A stretch of 64,000 nt of DNA, taken from positions 3,410,001 to 3,474,000 of the forward strand of contig OY292279.1 in NCBI GenBank assembly GCA_958496175.1, written 5' to 3'. Position numbers and translations under genes: made by a program. Of this stretch, positions 1 to 14,144 are shown one piece after another. Source of the stretch: Sisyra terminalis. Taxonomy: Eukaryota > Arthropoda > Insecta > Neuroptera > Sisyridae. Under the pieces are notes generated by a model. That model did not search any database and was not told the DNA's origin. It worked only from the letters and a program-made list of their open reading frames with translations. The number at the start of each line of letters is the position of its first letter. Within the stretch, counting starts at the first letter, position 1.

Positions 1-18
1 TTCCGTGAAAAATCAACG

Positions 19-3000
19 ATGGCAAACCCACGGTTTTTTCTTGTGCGAAAAATGATTTCTTCTGCCACTTTGATGGTCGTTATCTCCCATAAACGTGGCT
101 TGTTATCGGAAAAATTTGCTCAGCATGTACAAAAGGACGTATACTTTCAATTGGCATGGTTAGAAAACTTTTTTGAAATTTTTGATTTCCGTGAAAAATC
201 AACGATGGTTAACCCACAGTTTTTTCTTGTGCGAAAAATGATTTCTTCTGCCACTTTGATGGTCGTTATCTCCCATAAACGTGGCTTGTTATCGGAAAAA
301 TTTGCTCAGCATGTACAAAAGGACGTATACTTTCAATTGGCATGCTTAGAAAAATTTTTTGAAATTTTCCATTTCCGTGAAAAATCAACGATGGTTAACC
401 TCGGTTTTTTCTTGTGCGAAAAATGATTTCTTCTGCCATTTTGATGGTCGATATCTCCCAAAAACGTGGCTTGTTTTCGGAAAAATTTGCACAGCATGTA
501 CCAAAGGACGTATACTTTTAATTGGCATGCTTAGAAAACTTTTTTGAAATTTTCCATTTCCGTGAAAAATAAACGATGGTTAACCCACGGTTTTTTCTTG
601 TGCGAAAAATGATTTCTTCTGCCACTTTGATGGTCGATATCTCCCATAAACGTGGCTTGTTTTCGGAAAAATTTGCACAGCATGTACAAAAGGACGTATA
701 CTTTCAATAGGCATGCTTAGAAAATTTTTTTGAAATTTTCCATTTCCGTGAAATATCAACGATGGTTAACCCACGGTTTTTTCTTGTGCGAAAAATGATT
801 TCTTCGGCCACTTTGATGGTCGATATCTCCCATAAACGGGGCTTGTTTTCGGAAAAATTTGCACAGCATGTACAAAACGACGTATACTTTCAATTGGCGT
901 GCTTAGAAAATTTATTTGAAATTTTCCATTTCCGTGAAAAATCAACGATGGTTAACCCACGGTTTTTTCTTGTGCGAAAAATGATTTCTTCTGCCACTTT
1001 GATGGTCGATATCTCCCATAAACGCTGCTTGTTTTCGGAAAAATTTGCACAGCATGTACAAAAGGACGTATTCTTTCAATTGGCATGCTTAGAAAATTTT
1101 TTTGAAATTTTCCATTTCCGTGAAATATCAACGATGGTTAACCCACGTTTTTTTCTTGTGCGAAAAATGATTTCTTCTGCCACTTTGATGGTCGATATCT
1201 CCCATAAACGTGGCTTGTTTTCGGAAAAATTTGCTCAGCATGTACAAAAGGACGTATACTTTCAATTGGCATGCTTAGAAAACTTTTTTGAAATTTTCGA
1301 TTTCCGTGAAAAATCAACGATGGTTAACCCACGGTTTTTTCTTGTGCGAAAAATGATTTCTTCTGCCATTTTGATGGTCGATATCTCCCATAAACGTGGC
1401 TTGTTTTCGGAAAAATTTGCACAGCATGTACAAAAGGACGTATACTTTCAATTGGCAGGCTTAGAAAATTTTTTTGAAATTTTCCATTTCCGTGAAAAAT
1501 CAACGATGGTTAACCCACGGTTTTTTCTTGTGCGAAAAATGATTTCTTCTGCCATTTTGATGGTCGATATCTCCCATAAACGTGGCTTGTTTTCGGAAAA
1601 ATTTGCACAGCATGTACCAAAGGACGTATACTTTCAATTGGCATTCTTAGAAAACTTTTTTGAAATTTTCCATTTCCGTGAAAAATCAACGATGGCAAAC
1701 CCACGGTTTTTTCTTGTGCGAAAAATGATTTCTTCTGCCACTTTGATGGTCGTTATCTCCCATAAACGTGGCTTGTTATCGGAAAAATTTGCTCAGCATG
1801 TACAAAAGGACGTATACTTTCAATTGGCATGGTTAGAAAACTTTTTTGAAATTTTTGATTTCCGTGAAAAATCAACGATGGTTAACCCACAGTTTTTTCT
1901 TGTGCGAAAAATGATTTCTTCTGCCACTTTGATGGTCGTTATCTCCCATAAACGTGGCTTGTTATCGGAAAAATTTGCTCAGCATGTACAAAAGGACGTA
2001 TACTTTCAATTGGCATGCTTAGAAAACTTTTTTGAAATTTTTGATTTCCGTGAAAAATCAACGATGGTTAACCCACAGTTTTTTCTTGTGCGAAAAATGA
2101 TTTCTTCTGCCTCTTTGATGGTCGATATCTCCCATAAACGTGGCTTGTTATCGGAAAAATTTGCTCAGCATGTACAAAAGGACGTATACTTTCAATTGGC
2201 ATGCTTAGAAAACTTTTTTGAAATTTTCTATTTCCGTGAAAAATCAACGATGGTTAACCCACGGTTTTTTCTTGTGCGAAAAATGATTTCTTCTGCCACT
2301 TTGATGGTCGATATCTCCCATAAACGTCGCTTGTTTTCGGAAAAATTTGCTCAGCATGTACAAAAGGACGTATACTTTCAATTGGCATGCTTAGAAAACT
2401 TTTTTGAAATTTTCGTTTTCCGTGAAAAATCAACGATGGTTAACCCACGGTTTTTTCTTGTGCGAAAAATGATTTCTTCTGCCACTTTGATGGTCGATAT
2501 CTCCCATAAACGTCGCTTGTTATCGGAAAAATTTGCTCAGCATGTACAAAAGGACGTATACTTTCAATTGGCATGCTTAGAAAACTTTTTTGAAATTTTC
2601 TATTTCCGTGAAAAATCAACGATGGTTAACCCACGGTTTTTTCTTGTGCGAAAAATGATTTCTTCTGCCACTTTGATGGTCGATATCTCCCATAAACGTA
2701 GCTTGTTTTCGGAAAAATTTGCTCAGCATGTACAAAAGGACGTATACTTTCAATTGGCATGCTTCGAAAACTTTTTTGAAATTTTCGATTTCCGTGAAAA
2801 ATCAACGATGGTTAACCCACGGTTTTTTCTTGTGCGAAAAATGATTTCTTCTGCCACTTTGATGGTCGATATCTCCCATAAACGTAGCTTGTTTTCGGAA
2901 AAATTTGCACAGCATGTACAAAAGGACGTATACTTTCAATTTGCATGCTTAGAAAACTGTTTTGAAATTTTCTAATTCCGTGAAAAATCAACGATGGTTA

Positions 3001-5036
3001 ACCCACGGTTTTTTCTTGTGCGAAAAATGATTTCTTCTGCCACTTTGATGGTCGATATCTCCCATAAACGTGGCTTGTTTTCGGAAAAATTTGCTCAGCA
3101 TGTACAAAAGGACGTATTCTTTCAATTGGCATAGTTAGAAAACTTTTTTGAAATTTTCGATTTCCGTGAAAAATCAACGATGGTTAACCCACGGTTTTTT
3201 CTTGTGCGAAAAATGATTTCTTCTGCCACTTTGATGGTCGATATCTCCCATAAACGTGGCTTGTTTTCGGAAAAATTTGCTCAGCATGTACAAAAGGACG
3301 TATACTTTCAATTGGCATGCTTCGAAAACTTTTTTGAAATTTTCGATTTCCGTGAAAAATCAACGATGGTTAACCCACGGTTTTTTCTTGTGCGAAAAAT
3401 GATTTCTTCTGCCACTTTGATGGTCGATATCTCCCATAAACGTGGCTTGTTTTCGGAAAAATTTGCACAGCATGTACAAAAGGACGTATACTTTCAATTG
3501 GCTGGCTTAGAAAATTTTTTTGAAATTTTCCATTTCCGTGAAAAATCAACGATGGTTAACCCACGGTTTTTTCTTGTGCGAAAAATGATTTCTTCTGCCA
3601 TTTTGATGGTCGATATCTCCCATAAACGTGGCTTGTTTTCGGAAAAATTTGCTCAGCATGTACAAAAGGACGTATACTTTCAATTGGCATGCTAAGAAAA
3701 CTTTTTTGAAATTTTCCATTTCCGTGAAAAATCAACGATGGTTAACCCACGGTTTTTTCTTGTGCGAAAAATGATTTCTTCTGCCACTTTGATGGTCGAT
3801 ATCTCCCATAAACGTGGCTTGTTTTCGGAAAAATTTGCACAGCATGTACAAAAGGACGTATACTTTCAATTAGCATGCTTAGAAAATTTTTTTGAAATTT
3901 TCCATTTCCGTGAAAAATCAACGATGGTTAACCCACGGTTTTTTCTTGTGCGAAAAATGATTTCTTCTGCCACTTTGATGGTCGATATCTCCCATAAACG
4001 TGGCTTGTTAGCGGAAAAATTTGCTCAGCATGTACAAAAGGACGTATACTTTCAATTGGCATACTTAGAAAACTTTTTTGAAATTTTCGATTTCCGTGAA
4101 AAATCAACGATGGTTAACCCACGGTTTTTTCTTGTGCGAAAAATGATTTCTTCTGCCACTTTGATGGTCGATATCTCCCATAAACGTGGCTTGTTTTCGG
4201 AAAAATTTGCTCAGCATGTACAAAAGGACGTATACTTTCAATTGGCATGCTTAGAAAACTTTTTTGAAATTTTCGATTTCCGTGAAAAATCAACGATGGT
4301 TAACCCACGGTTTTTTCTTGTGCGAAAAATGATTTCTTCTGCCACTTTGATGGTCTATATCTCCCATAAACGTGGCTTGTTTTCGGAAAAATTTGCACAG
4401 CATGTACAAAAGGACGTATACTTTCAATTGGCAGGCTTAGAAATTTTTTTTGAAATTTTCCATTTCCGTGAAAAATCAACGATGGTTAACCCACGGTTTT
4501 TTCTTGTGCGAAAAATGATTTCTTCTGCCATTTTGATGGTCGATATCTCCCATAAACGTGGCTTGTTTTCGGAAAAATTTGCACAGCATGTACCAAAGGA
4601 CGTATACTTTCAATTGGCATTCTTAGAAAACTTTTTTGAAATTTTCCATTTCCGTGAAAAATCAACGATGGTAAACCCACGGTTTTTTCTTGTGCGAAAA
4701 ATGATTTCTTCTGCCACTTTGATGGTCGATATCTCCCATAAACGTGGCTTGTTTTCGGAACAATTTGCACAGCATGTACAAAAGGACGTATACTTTCAAT
4801 TGGCTTGCTTAGAAAACTTTTTTGAAATTTTCCATTTCCGTGAAAAATCAACGATGGTTAACCCACGGTTTTTTCTTGTGCGAAAAATTATTTCTTCAGC
4901 CACTTTGATGGTCGATATCTCCCATAAACGTGGCTTGTTTTCGGAAAAATTTGCACAGCATGTACTAAAGGACGTATACTTTCAATTGGCATGCTTAGAA
5001 AACTTTTTTGAAATTTTCCATTTCCGTGAAAAATAA
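19..5036 (+). repeat. Satellite subdomain with 'GTTATCTCC / GGCTTGTTATCGG' variant monomers
   Basis: This stretch contains monomers in which GTCGATATC is GTCGTTATC and GGCTTGTTTTCGG is GGCTTGTTATCGG. The monomer pair beginning with ATGGCAAAC at position 19 recurs at 1692, a spacing of 1673 bp (nine monomers minus one base). Monomers here more often have GCTCAGCATG than GCACAGCATG and GATTTCCGTG than CATTTCCGTG. The block at 359 recurs at 5194 (4835 bp, 26 monomers minus one base), so this region shares history with the next subdomain. Confidence 0.8.
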
Positions 5037-5193
5037 ACGATGGTTAACCCACGGTTTTTTCTTGTGCGAAAAATGATTTCTTCTGCCACTTTGATGGTCG
5101 ATATCTCCCATAAACGTGGCTTGTTTTCGGAAAAATTTGCACAGCATGTACAAAAGGACGTATACTTTCAATTGGCATGCTTAGAAAAATTTT

Positions 5194-8100
5194 TTGAAAT
5201 TTTCCATTTCCGTGAAAAATCAACGATGGTTAACCTCGGTTTTTTCTTGTGCGAAAAAAGATTTCTTCTGCCATTTTGATGGTCGATATCTCCCAAAAAC
5301 GTGGCTTGTTTTCGGAAAAATTTGCACAGCATGTACCAAAGGACGAATACTTTTAATTGGCATGCTTAGAAAACTTTTTTGAAATTTTCCATTTCCGTGA
5401 AAAATAAACGATGGTTAACCCACGGTTTTTTCTTGTGCGAAAAATGATTTCTTCTGCCACTTTGATGGTCGATATCTCCCATAAACGTGGCTTGTTTTCG
5501 GAAAAATTTGCACAGCATGTACAAAAGGACGTATACTTTCAATAGGCATGCTTAGAAAATTTTTTTGAAATTTTCCATTTCCGTGAAATATCAACGATGG
5601 TTAACCCACGGTTTTTTCTTGTGCGAAAAATGATTTCTTCGGCCACTTTGATGGTCGATATCTCCCATAAACGGGGCTTGTTTTCGGAAAAATTTGCACA
5701 GCATGTACAAAACGACGTATACTTTCAATTGGCGTGCTTAGAAAATTTATTTGAAATTTTCCATTTCCGTGAAAAATCAACCATGGTTAACCCACGGTTT
5801 TTTCTTGTGCGAAAAATGATTTCTTCTGCCACTTTGATGGTCGATATCTCCCATAAACGCTGCTTGTTTTCGGAAAAATTTGCACAGCATGTACAAAAAG
5901 ACGTATTCTTTCAATTGGCATGCTTAGAAAATTTTTTTGAAATTTTCCATTTCCGTGAAATATCAACGATGGTTAACCCACGTTTTTTTCTTGTGCGAAA
6001 AATGATTTCTTCTGCCACTTTGATGGTCGATATCTCCCATAAACGTGGCTTGTTTTCGGAAAAATTTGCTCAGCATGTACAAAAGGACGTATACTTTCAA
6101 TTGGCATGCTTAGAAAACTTTTTTGAAATTTTCGATTTCCGTGAAAAATCAACGATGGTTAACCCACGGTTTTTTCTTGTGCGAAAAATGATTTCTTCTG
6201 CCATTTTGATGGTCGATATCTCCCATAAACGTGGCTTGTTTTCGGAAAAATTTGCACAGCATGTACAAAAGGACGTATACTTTCAATTGGCAGGCTTAGA
6301 AAATTTTTTTGAAATTTTCCATTTCCGTGAAAAATCAACGATGGTTAACCCACGGTTTTTTCTTGTGCGAAAAATGATTTCTTCTGCCATTTTGATGGTC
6401 GATATCTCCCATAAACGTGGCTTGTTTTCGGAAAAATTTGCACAGCATGTACCAAAGGACGTATACTTTCAATTGGCATTCTTAGAAAACTTTTTTGAAA
6501 TTTTCCATTTCCGTGAAAAATCAACGATGGCAAACCCACGGTTTTTTCTTGTGCGAAAAATGATTTCTTCTGCCACTTTGATGGTCGATATCTCCCATAA
6601 ACGTGGCTTGTTTTCGGAACAATTTGCACAGCATGTACAAAAGGACGTATACTTTCAATTGGCTTGCTTAGAAAACTTTTTTGAAATTTTCCATTTCCGT
6701 GAAAAATCAACGATTGTTAACCCACGGTTTTTTCTTGTGCGAAAAATTATTTCTTCAGCCACTTTGATGGTCGATATCTCCCATAAACGTGGCTTGTTTT
6801 CGGAAAAATTTGCACAGCATGTACTAAAGGACGTATACTTTCAATTGGCATGCTTAGAAAACTTTTTTGAAATTTTCCATTTCCGTGAAAAATAAACGAT
6901 GGTTAACCCACGGTTTTTTCTTGTGCGAAAAATGATTTCTTTTGCCACTTTGATGGTCATATCTCCCATAAACGTGGCTTGTTTTCGGAAAAATTTGCAC
7001 AGCATGTACAAAAGGACGTATACTTTCAATTGGCATGCTTAGAAAATTTTTTTGAAATTTTCCATTTCCGTGAAAAATCAACGATGGTTAACCCACGGTT
7101 TTTTCTTGTGCGAAAAATGATTTCTTCTGCCATTTTGATGGTCGATATCTCCCAAAAACGTGGCTTGTTTTCGGAAAAATTTGCACAGCATGTACCAAAG
7201 GACGTATACTTTTAATTGGCATGCTTAGAAAACTTTTTTGAAATTTTCCATTACCGTGAAAAATAAACGATGGTTAACCCACGGTTTTTTCTTGTGCGAA
7301 AAATGATTTCTTCTGCCACATTGATGGTCGATATCTCCCATAAACGGGGCTTGTTTTCGGAAAAATTTGCACAGCATGTACAAAACGACGTATACTTTCA
7401 ATTGGCGTACTTAGAAAATTTATTGGAAATTTTCCATTTCCGTGAAAAATCAACCATGGTTAACCCACGGTTTTTTCTTGTGCGAAAAATGATTTCTTCT
7501 GCCACTTTGATGGTCGATATCTCCCATAAACGCTGCTTGTTTTCGGAAAAATTTGCACAGCATGTACAAAAGGACGTATACTTTCAATTGGCGTGCTTAG
7601 AAAATTTTTTTGAAATTTTCCATTTCCGTGAAATATCAACGATGGTTAACCCACGGTTTTTTCTTGTGCGAAAAATGATTTCTTCGGCCACTTTGATGGT
7701 CGATATCTCCCATAAACGGGGCTTGTTTTCGGAAAAATTTGCACAGCATGTACAAAACGACGTATACTTTCAATTGGCGTGCTTAGAAAATTTATTTGAA
7801 ATTTTCCATTTCCGTGAAAAATCAACCATGGTTAAACCACGGTTTTTTCTTGTGCGAAAAATGATTTCTTCTGCCACTTTGATGGTCGATATCTCCCATA
7901 AACGCTGCTTGTTTTCGGAAAAATTTGCACAGCATGTACAAAAGGACGTATACTTTCAATTGGCAGGCTTAGAAAATTTTTTTGAAATTTTCCATTTCCG
8001 TGAAAAATCAACGATGGTTAACCCACGGTTTTTTCTTGTGCGAAAAATGATTTCTTCTGCCATTTTGATGGTCGATATCTCCCATAAACGTGGCTTGTTT

Positions 8101-11100
8101 TCGGAAAAATTTGCACAGCATGTACCAAAGGACGTATACTTTCAATTGGCATTCTTAGAAAACTTTTTTGAAATTTTCCATTTCCGTGAAAAATCAACGA
8201 TGGCAAACCCACGGTTTTTTCTTGTGCGAAAAATGATTTCTTCTGCCACTTTGATGGTCGATATCTCCCATAAACGTGGCTTGTTTTCGGAAAAATTTGC
8301 ACAGCATGTACCAAAGGACGTATACTTTAAATTGGCATTCTTAGAAAACTTTTTTGAAATTTTCCATTTCCGTGAAAAATCAACGATGGTAAACCCACGG
8401 TTTTTTCTTGTGCGAAAAATGATTTCTTCTGCCACTTTGATGGTCGATATCTCCCATAAACGTGGCTTGTTTTCGGAACAATTTGCACAGCATGTACAAA
8501 AGGACGTATACTTTCAATTGGCTTGCTTAGAAAACTTTTTTGAAATTTTCCATTTCCGTGAAAAATCAACGATGGTTAACCCACGGTTTTTTCTTGTGCG
8601 AAAAATTATTTCTTCAGCCACTTTGATGGTCGATATCTCCCATAAACGTGGCTTGTTTTCGGAAAAATTTGCACAGCATGTCTTTAAGGACGTATACTTT
8701 CAATTGGCATGCTTAGAAAACTTTTTTGAAATTTTCCATTTCCGTGAAAAATAAACGATGGTTAACCCACGGTTTTTTCTTGTGCGAAAAATGATTTCTT
8801 CTGCCACTTTGATGGTCGATATCTCCCATAAACGTGGCTTGTTTTCGGAAAAATTTGCACAGCATGTACAAAAGGACGTATACTTTCAATAGGCATGCTT
8901 AGAAAATTTTTTTGAAATTTTCCATTTCCGTGAAATATCAACGATGGTTAACCCACGGTTTTTTCTTGTGCGAAAAATGATTTCTTCGGCCACTTTGATG
9001 GTCGATATCTCCCATAAACGGGGCTTGTTTTCGGAAAAATTTGCACAGCATGTACAAAACGACGTATACTTTCAATTGGCGTGCTTAGAAAATTTATTTG
9101 AAATTTTCCATTTCCGTGAAAAATCAACCATGGTTAACCCACGGTTTTTTCTTGTGCGAAAAATGATTTCTTCTGCCACTTTGATGGTCGATATCTCCCA
9201 TAAACGCTGCTTGTTTTCGGAAAAATTTGCACAGCATGTACAAAAGGACGTATTCTTTCAATTGGCATGCTTAGAAAATTTTTTTGAAATTTTCCATTTC
9301 CGTGAAATATCAACGATGGTTAACCCACGTTTTTTTCTTGTGCGAAAAATGATTTCTTCTGCCACTTTGATGGTCGATATCTCCCATAAACGTGGCTTGT
9401 TTTCGGAAAAATTTGCTCAGCATGTACAAAAGGACGTATACTTTCAATTGGCATGCTTAGAAAACTTTTTTGAAATTTTCGATTTCCGTGAAAAATCAAC
9501 GATGGTTAACCCACGGTTTTTTCTTGTGCGAAAAATGATTTCTTCTGCCACTTTGATGGTCATATCTCCCATAAACGTGGCTTGTTTTCGGAAAAATTTG
9601 CACAGCATGTACTAAAGGACGTATACTTTCAATTGGCATGCTTAGAAAACTTTTTTGAAATTTTCCATTTCCGTGAAAAATAAACGATGGTTAACCCACG
9701 GTTTTTTCTTGTGCGAAAAATGATTTCTTTTGCCACTTTGATGGTCATATCTCCCATAAACGTGGCTTGTTTTCGGAAAAATTTGCACAGCATGTACAAA
9801 AGGACGTATACTTTCAATTGGCATGCTTAGAAAATTTTTTTGAAATTTTCCATTTCCGTGAAAAATCAACGATGGTTAACCCACGGTTTTTTCTTGTGCG
9901 AAAAATGATTTCTTCTGCCATTTTGATGGTCGATATCTCCCAAAAACGTGGCTTGTTTTCGGAAAAATTTGCACAGCATGTACCAAAGGACGTATACTTT
10001 TAATTGGCATGCTTAGAAAACTTTTTTGAAATTTTCCATTACCGTGAAAAATAAACGATGGTTAACCCACGGTTTTTTCTTGTGCGAAAAATGATTTCTT
10101 CTGCCACATTGATGGTCGATATCTCCCATAAACGGGGCTTGTTTTCGGAAAAATTTGCACAGCATGTACAAAACGACGTATACTTTCAATTGGCGTACTT
10201 AGAAAATTTATTGGAAATTTTCCATTTCCGTGAAAAATCAACCATGGTTAACCCACGGTTTTTTCTTGTGCGAAAAATGATTTCTTCTGCCACTTTGATG
10301 GTCGATATCTCCCATAAACGCTGCTTGTTTTCGGAAAAATTTGCACAGCATGTACAAAAGGACGTATACTTTCAATTGGCGTGCTTAGAAAATTTTTTTG
10401 AAATTTTCCATTTCCGTGAAATATCAACGATGGTTAACCCACGGTTTTTTCTTGTGCGAAAAATGATTTCTTCGGCCACTTTGATGGTCGATATCTCCCA
10501 TAAACGGGGCTTGTTTTCGGAAAAATTTGCACAGCATGTACAAAACGACGTATACTTTCAATTGGCGTGCTTAGAAAATTTATTTGAAATTTTCCATTTC
10601 CGTGAAAAATCAACCATGGTTAAACCACGGTTTTTTCTTGTGCGAAAAATGATTTCTTCTGCCACTTTGATGGTCGATATCTCCCATAAACGCTGCTTGT
10701 TTTCGGAAAAATTTGCACAGCATGTACAAAAGGACGTATACTTTCAATTGGCAGGCTTAGAAAATTTTTTTGAAATTTTCCATTTCCGTGAAAAATCAAC
10801 GATGGTTAACCTCGGTTTTTTCTTGTGCGAAAAAAGATTTCTTCTGCCATTTTGATGGTCGATATCTCCCAAAAACGTGGCTTGTTTTCGGAAAAATTTG
10901 CACAGCATGTACCAAAGGACGAATACTTTTAATTGGCATGCTTAGAAAACTTTTTTGAAATTTTCCATTTCCGTGAAAAATAAACGATGGTTAACCCACG
11001 GTTTTTTCTTGTGCGAAAAATGATTTCTTCTGCCACTTTGATGGTCGATATCTCCCATAAACGTGGCTTGTTTTCGGAAAAATTTGCACAGCATGTACAA

Positions 11101-14100
11101 AAGGACGTATACTTTCAATAGGCATGCTTAGAAAATTTTTTTGAAATTTTCCATTTCCGTGAAATATCAACGATGGTTAACCCACGGTTTTTTCTTGTGC
11201 GAAAAATGATTTCTTCGGCCACTTTGATGGTCGATATCTCCCATAAACGGGGCTTGTTTTCGGAAAAATTTGCACAGCATGTACAAAACGACGTATACTT
11301 TCAATTGGCGTGCTTAGAAAATTTATTTGAAATTTTCCATTTCCGTGAAAAATCAACCATGGTTAACCCACGGTTTTTTCTTGTGCGAAAAATGATTTCT
11401 TCTGCCACTTTGATGGTCGATATCTCCCATAAACGCTGCTTGTTTTCGGAAAAATTTGCACAGCATGTACAAAAGGACGTATTCTTTCAATTGGCATGCT
11501 TAGAAAATTTTTTTGAAATTTTCCATTTCCGTGAAATATCAACGATGGTTAACCCACGTTTTTTTCTTGTGCGAAAAATGATTTCTTCTGCCACTTTGAT
11601 GGTCGATATCTCCCATAAACGTGGCTTGTTTTCGGAAAAATTTGCTCAGCATGTACAAAAGGACGTATACTTTCAATTGGCATGCTTAGAAAACTTTTTT
11701 GAAATTTTCGATTTCCGTGAAAAATCAACGATGGTTAACCCACGGTTTTTTCTTGTGCGAAAAATGATTTCTTCTGCCATTTTGATGGTCGATATCTCCC
11801 ATAAACGTGGCTTGTTTTCGGAAAAATTTGCACAGCATGTACAAAAGGACGTATACTTTCAATTGGCAGGCTTAGAAAATTTTTTTGAAATTTTCCATTT
11901 CCGTGAAAAATCAACGATGGTTAACCCACGGTTTTTTCTTGTGCGAAAAATGATTTCTTCTGCCATTTTGATGGTCGATATCTCCCATAAACGTGGCTTG
12001 TTTTCGGAAAAATTTGCACAGCATGTACCAAAGGACGTATACTTTCAATTGGCATTCTTAGAAAACTTTTTTGAAATTTTCCATTTCCGTGAAAAATCAA
12101 CGATGGCAAACCCACGGTTTTTTCTTGTGCGAAAAATGATTTCTTCTGCCACTTTGATGGTCGATATCTCCCATAAACGTGGCTTGTTTTCGGAACAATT
12201 TGCACAGCATGTACAAAAGGACGTATACTTTCAATTGGCTTGCTTAGAAAACTTTTTTGAAATTTTCCATTTCCGTGAAAAATCAACGATTGTTAACCCA
12301 CGGTTTTTTCTTGTGCGAAAAATTATTTCTTCAGCCACTTTGATGGTCGATATCTCCCATAAACGTGGCTTGTTTTCGGAAAAATTTGCACAGCATGTAC
12401 TAAAGGACGTATACTTTCAATTGGCATGCTTAGAAAACTTTTTTGAAATTTTCCATTTCCGTGAAAAATAAACGATGGTTAACCCACGGTTTTTTCTTGT
12501 GCGAAAAATGATTTCTTTTGCCACTTTGATGGTCATATCTCCCATAAACGTGGCTTGTTTTCGGAAAAATTTGCACAGCATGTACAAAAGGACGTATACT
12601 TTCAATTGGCATGCTTAGAAAATTTTTTTGAAATTTTCCATTTCCGTGAAAAATCAACGATGGTTAACCCACGGTTTTTTCTTGTGCGAAAAATGATTTC
12701 TTCTGCCATTTTGATGGTCGATATCTCCCAAAAACGTGGCTTGTTTTCGGAAAAATTTGCACAGCATGTACCAAAGGACGTATACTTTTAATTGGCATGC
12801 TTAGAAAACTTTTTTGAAATTTTCCATTACCGTGAAAAATAAACGATGGTTAACCCACGGTTTTTTCTTGTGCGAAAAATGATTTCTTCTGCCACATTGA
12901 TGGTCGATATCTCCCATAAACGGGGCTTGTTTTCGGAAAAATTTGCACAGCATGTACAAAACGACGTATACTTTCAATTGGCGTACTTAGAAAATTTATT
13001 GGAAATTTTCCATTTCCGTGAAAAATCAACCATGGTTAACCCACGGTTTTTTCTTGTGCGAAAAATGATTTCTTCTGCCACTTTGATGGTCGATATCTCC
13101 CATAAACGCTGCTTGTTTTCGGAAAAATTTGCACAGCATGTACAAAAGGACGTATACTTTCAATTGGCGTGCTTAGAAAATTTTTTTGAAATTTTCCATT
13201 TCCGTGAAATATCAACGATGGTTAACCCACGGTTTTTTCTTGTGCGAAAAATGATTTCTTCGGCCACTTTGATGGTCGATATCTCCCATAAACGGGGCTT
13301 GTTTTCGGAAAAATTTGCACAGCATGTACAAAACGACGTATACTTTCAATTGGCGTGCTTAGAAAATTTATTTGAAATTTTCCATTTCCGTGAAAAATCA
13401 ACCATGGTTAAACCACGGTTTTTTCTTGTGCGAAAAATGATTTCTTCTGCCACTTTGATGGTCGATATCTCCCATAAACGCTGCTTGTTTTCGGAAAAAT
13501 TTGCACAGCATGTACAAAAGGACGTATACTTTCAATTGGCAGGCTTAGAAAATTTTTTTGAAATTTTCCATTTCCGTGAAAAATCAACGATGGTTAACCC
13601 ACGGTTTTTTCTTGTGCGAAAAATGATTTCTTCTGCCATTTTGATGGTCGATATCTCCCATAAACGTGGCTTGTTTTCGGAAAAATTTGCACAGCATGTA
13701 CCAAAGGACGTATACTTTCAATTGGCATTCTTAGAAAACTTTTTTGAAATTTTCCATTTCCGTGAAAAATCAACGATGGCAAACCCACGGTTTTTTCTTG
13801 TGCGAAAAATGATTTCTTCTGCCACTTTGATGGTCGATATCTCCCATAAACGTGGCTTGTTTTCGGAACAATTTGCACAGCATGTACAAAAGGACGTATA
13901 CTTTCAATTGGCTTGCTTAGAAAACTTTTTTGAAATTTTCCATTTCCGTGAAAAATCAACGATTGTTAACCCACGGTTTTTTCTTGTGCGAAAAATTATT
14001 TCTTCAGCCACTTTGATGGTCGATATCTCCCATAAACGTGGCTTGTTTTCGGAAAAATTTGCACAGCATGTACTAAAGGACGTATACTTTCAATTGGCAT

Positions 14101-14144
14101 GCTTAGAAAACTTTTTTGAAATTTTCCATTTCCGTGAAAAATAA
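5194..14144 (+). repeat. Higher-order repeat domain, 2788-bp period (15-mer)
   Basis: Identical multi-monomer blocks recur every 2788 bp (15 x 186 minus 2): the landmark at 6841 recurs at 9629 and 12417, and that at 7270 recurs at 10058 and 12846. Blocks at 5597 and 5194 recur at 11173 and 10770, 5576 bp away (two periods). A diagnostic one-base deletion (GGTCATATC in place of GGTCGATATC) is carried along at about 6958, 9561, 9746 and 12534. A stop-creating variant (AAATAAACG) recurs at the same position of each copy. This is the signature of recent amplification of a multi-monomer unit, as in higher-order satellite repeats. Confidence 0.88.

Noticed and set aside
762..2975. 737-codon frame of repeated 62-residue units as a repeat-protein gene
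   Set aside because: It follows from a 186-bp monomer divisible by three. The same frame is broken by stops and 1-bp deletions in neighbouring copies, and variants are largely amino-acid-changing.
4486..4851. Minus-strand 121-codon frames recurring through the satellite
   Set aside because: They are shadows of the monomer read in antisense. They recur wherever particular variants remove a stop, and show no splice or start context.
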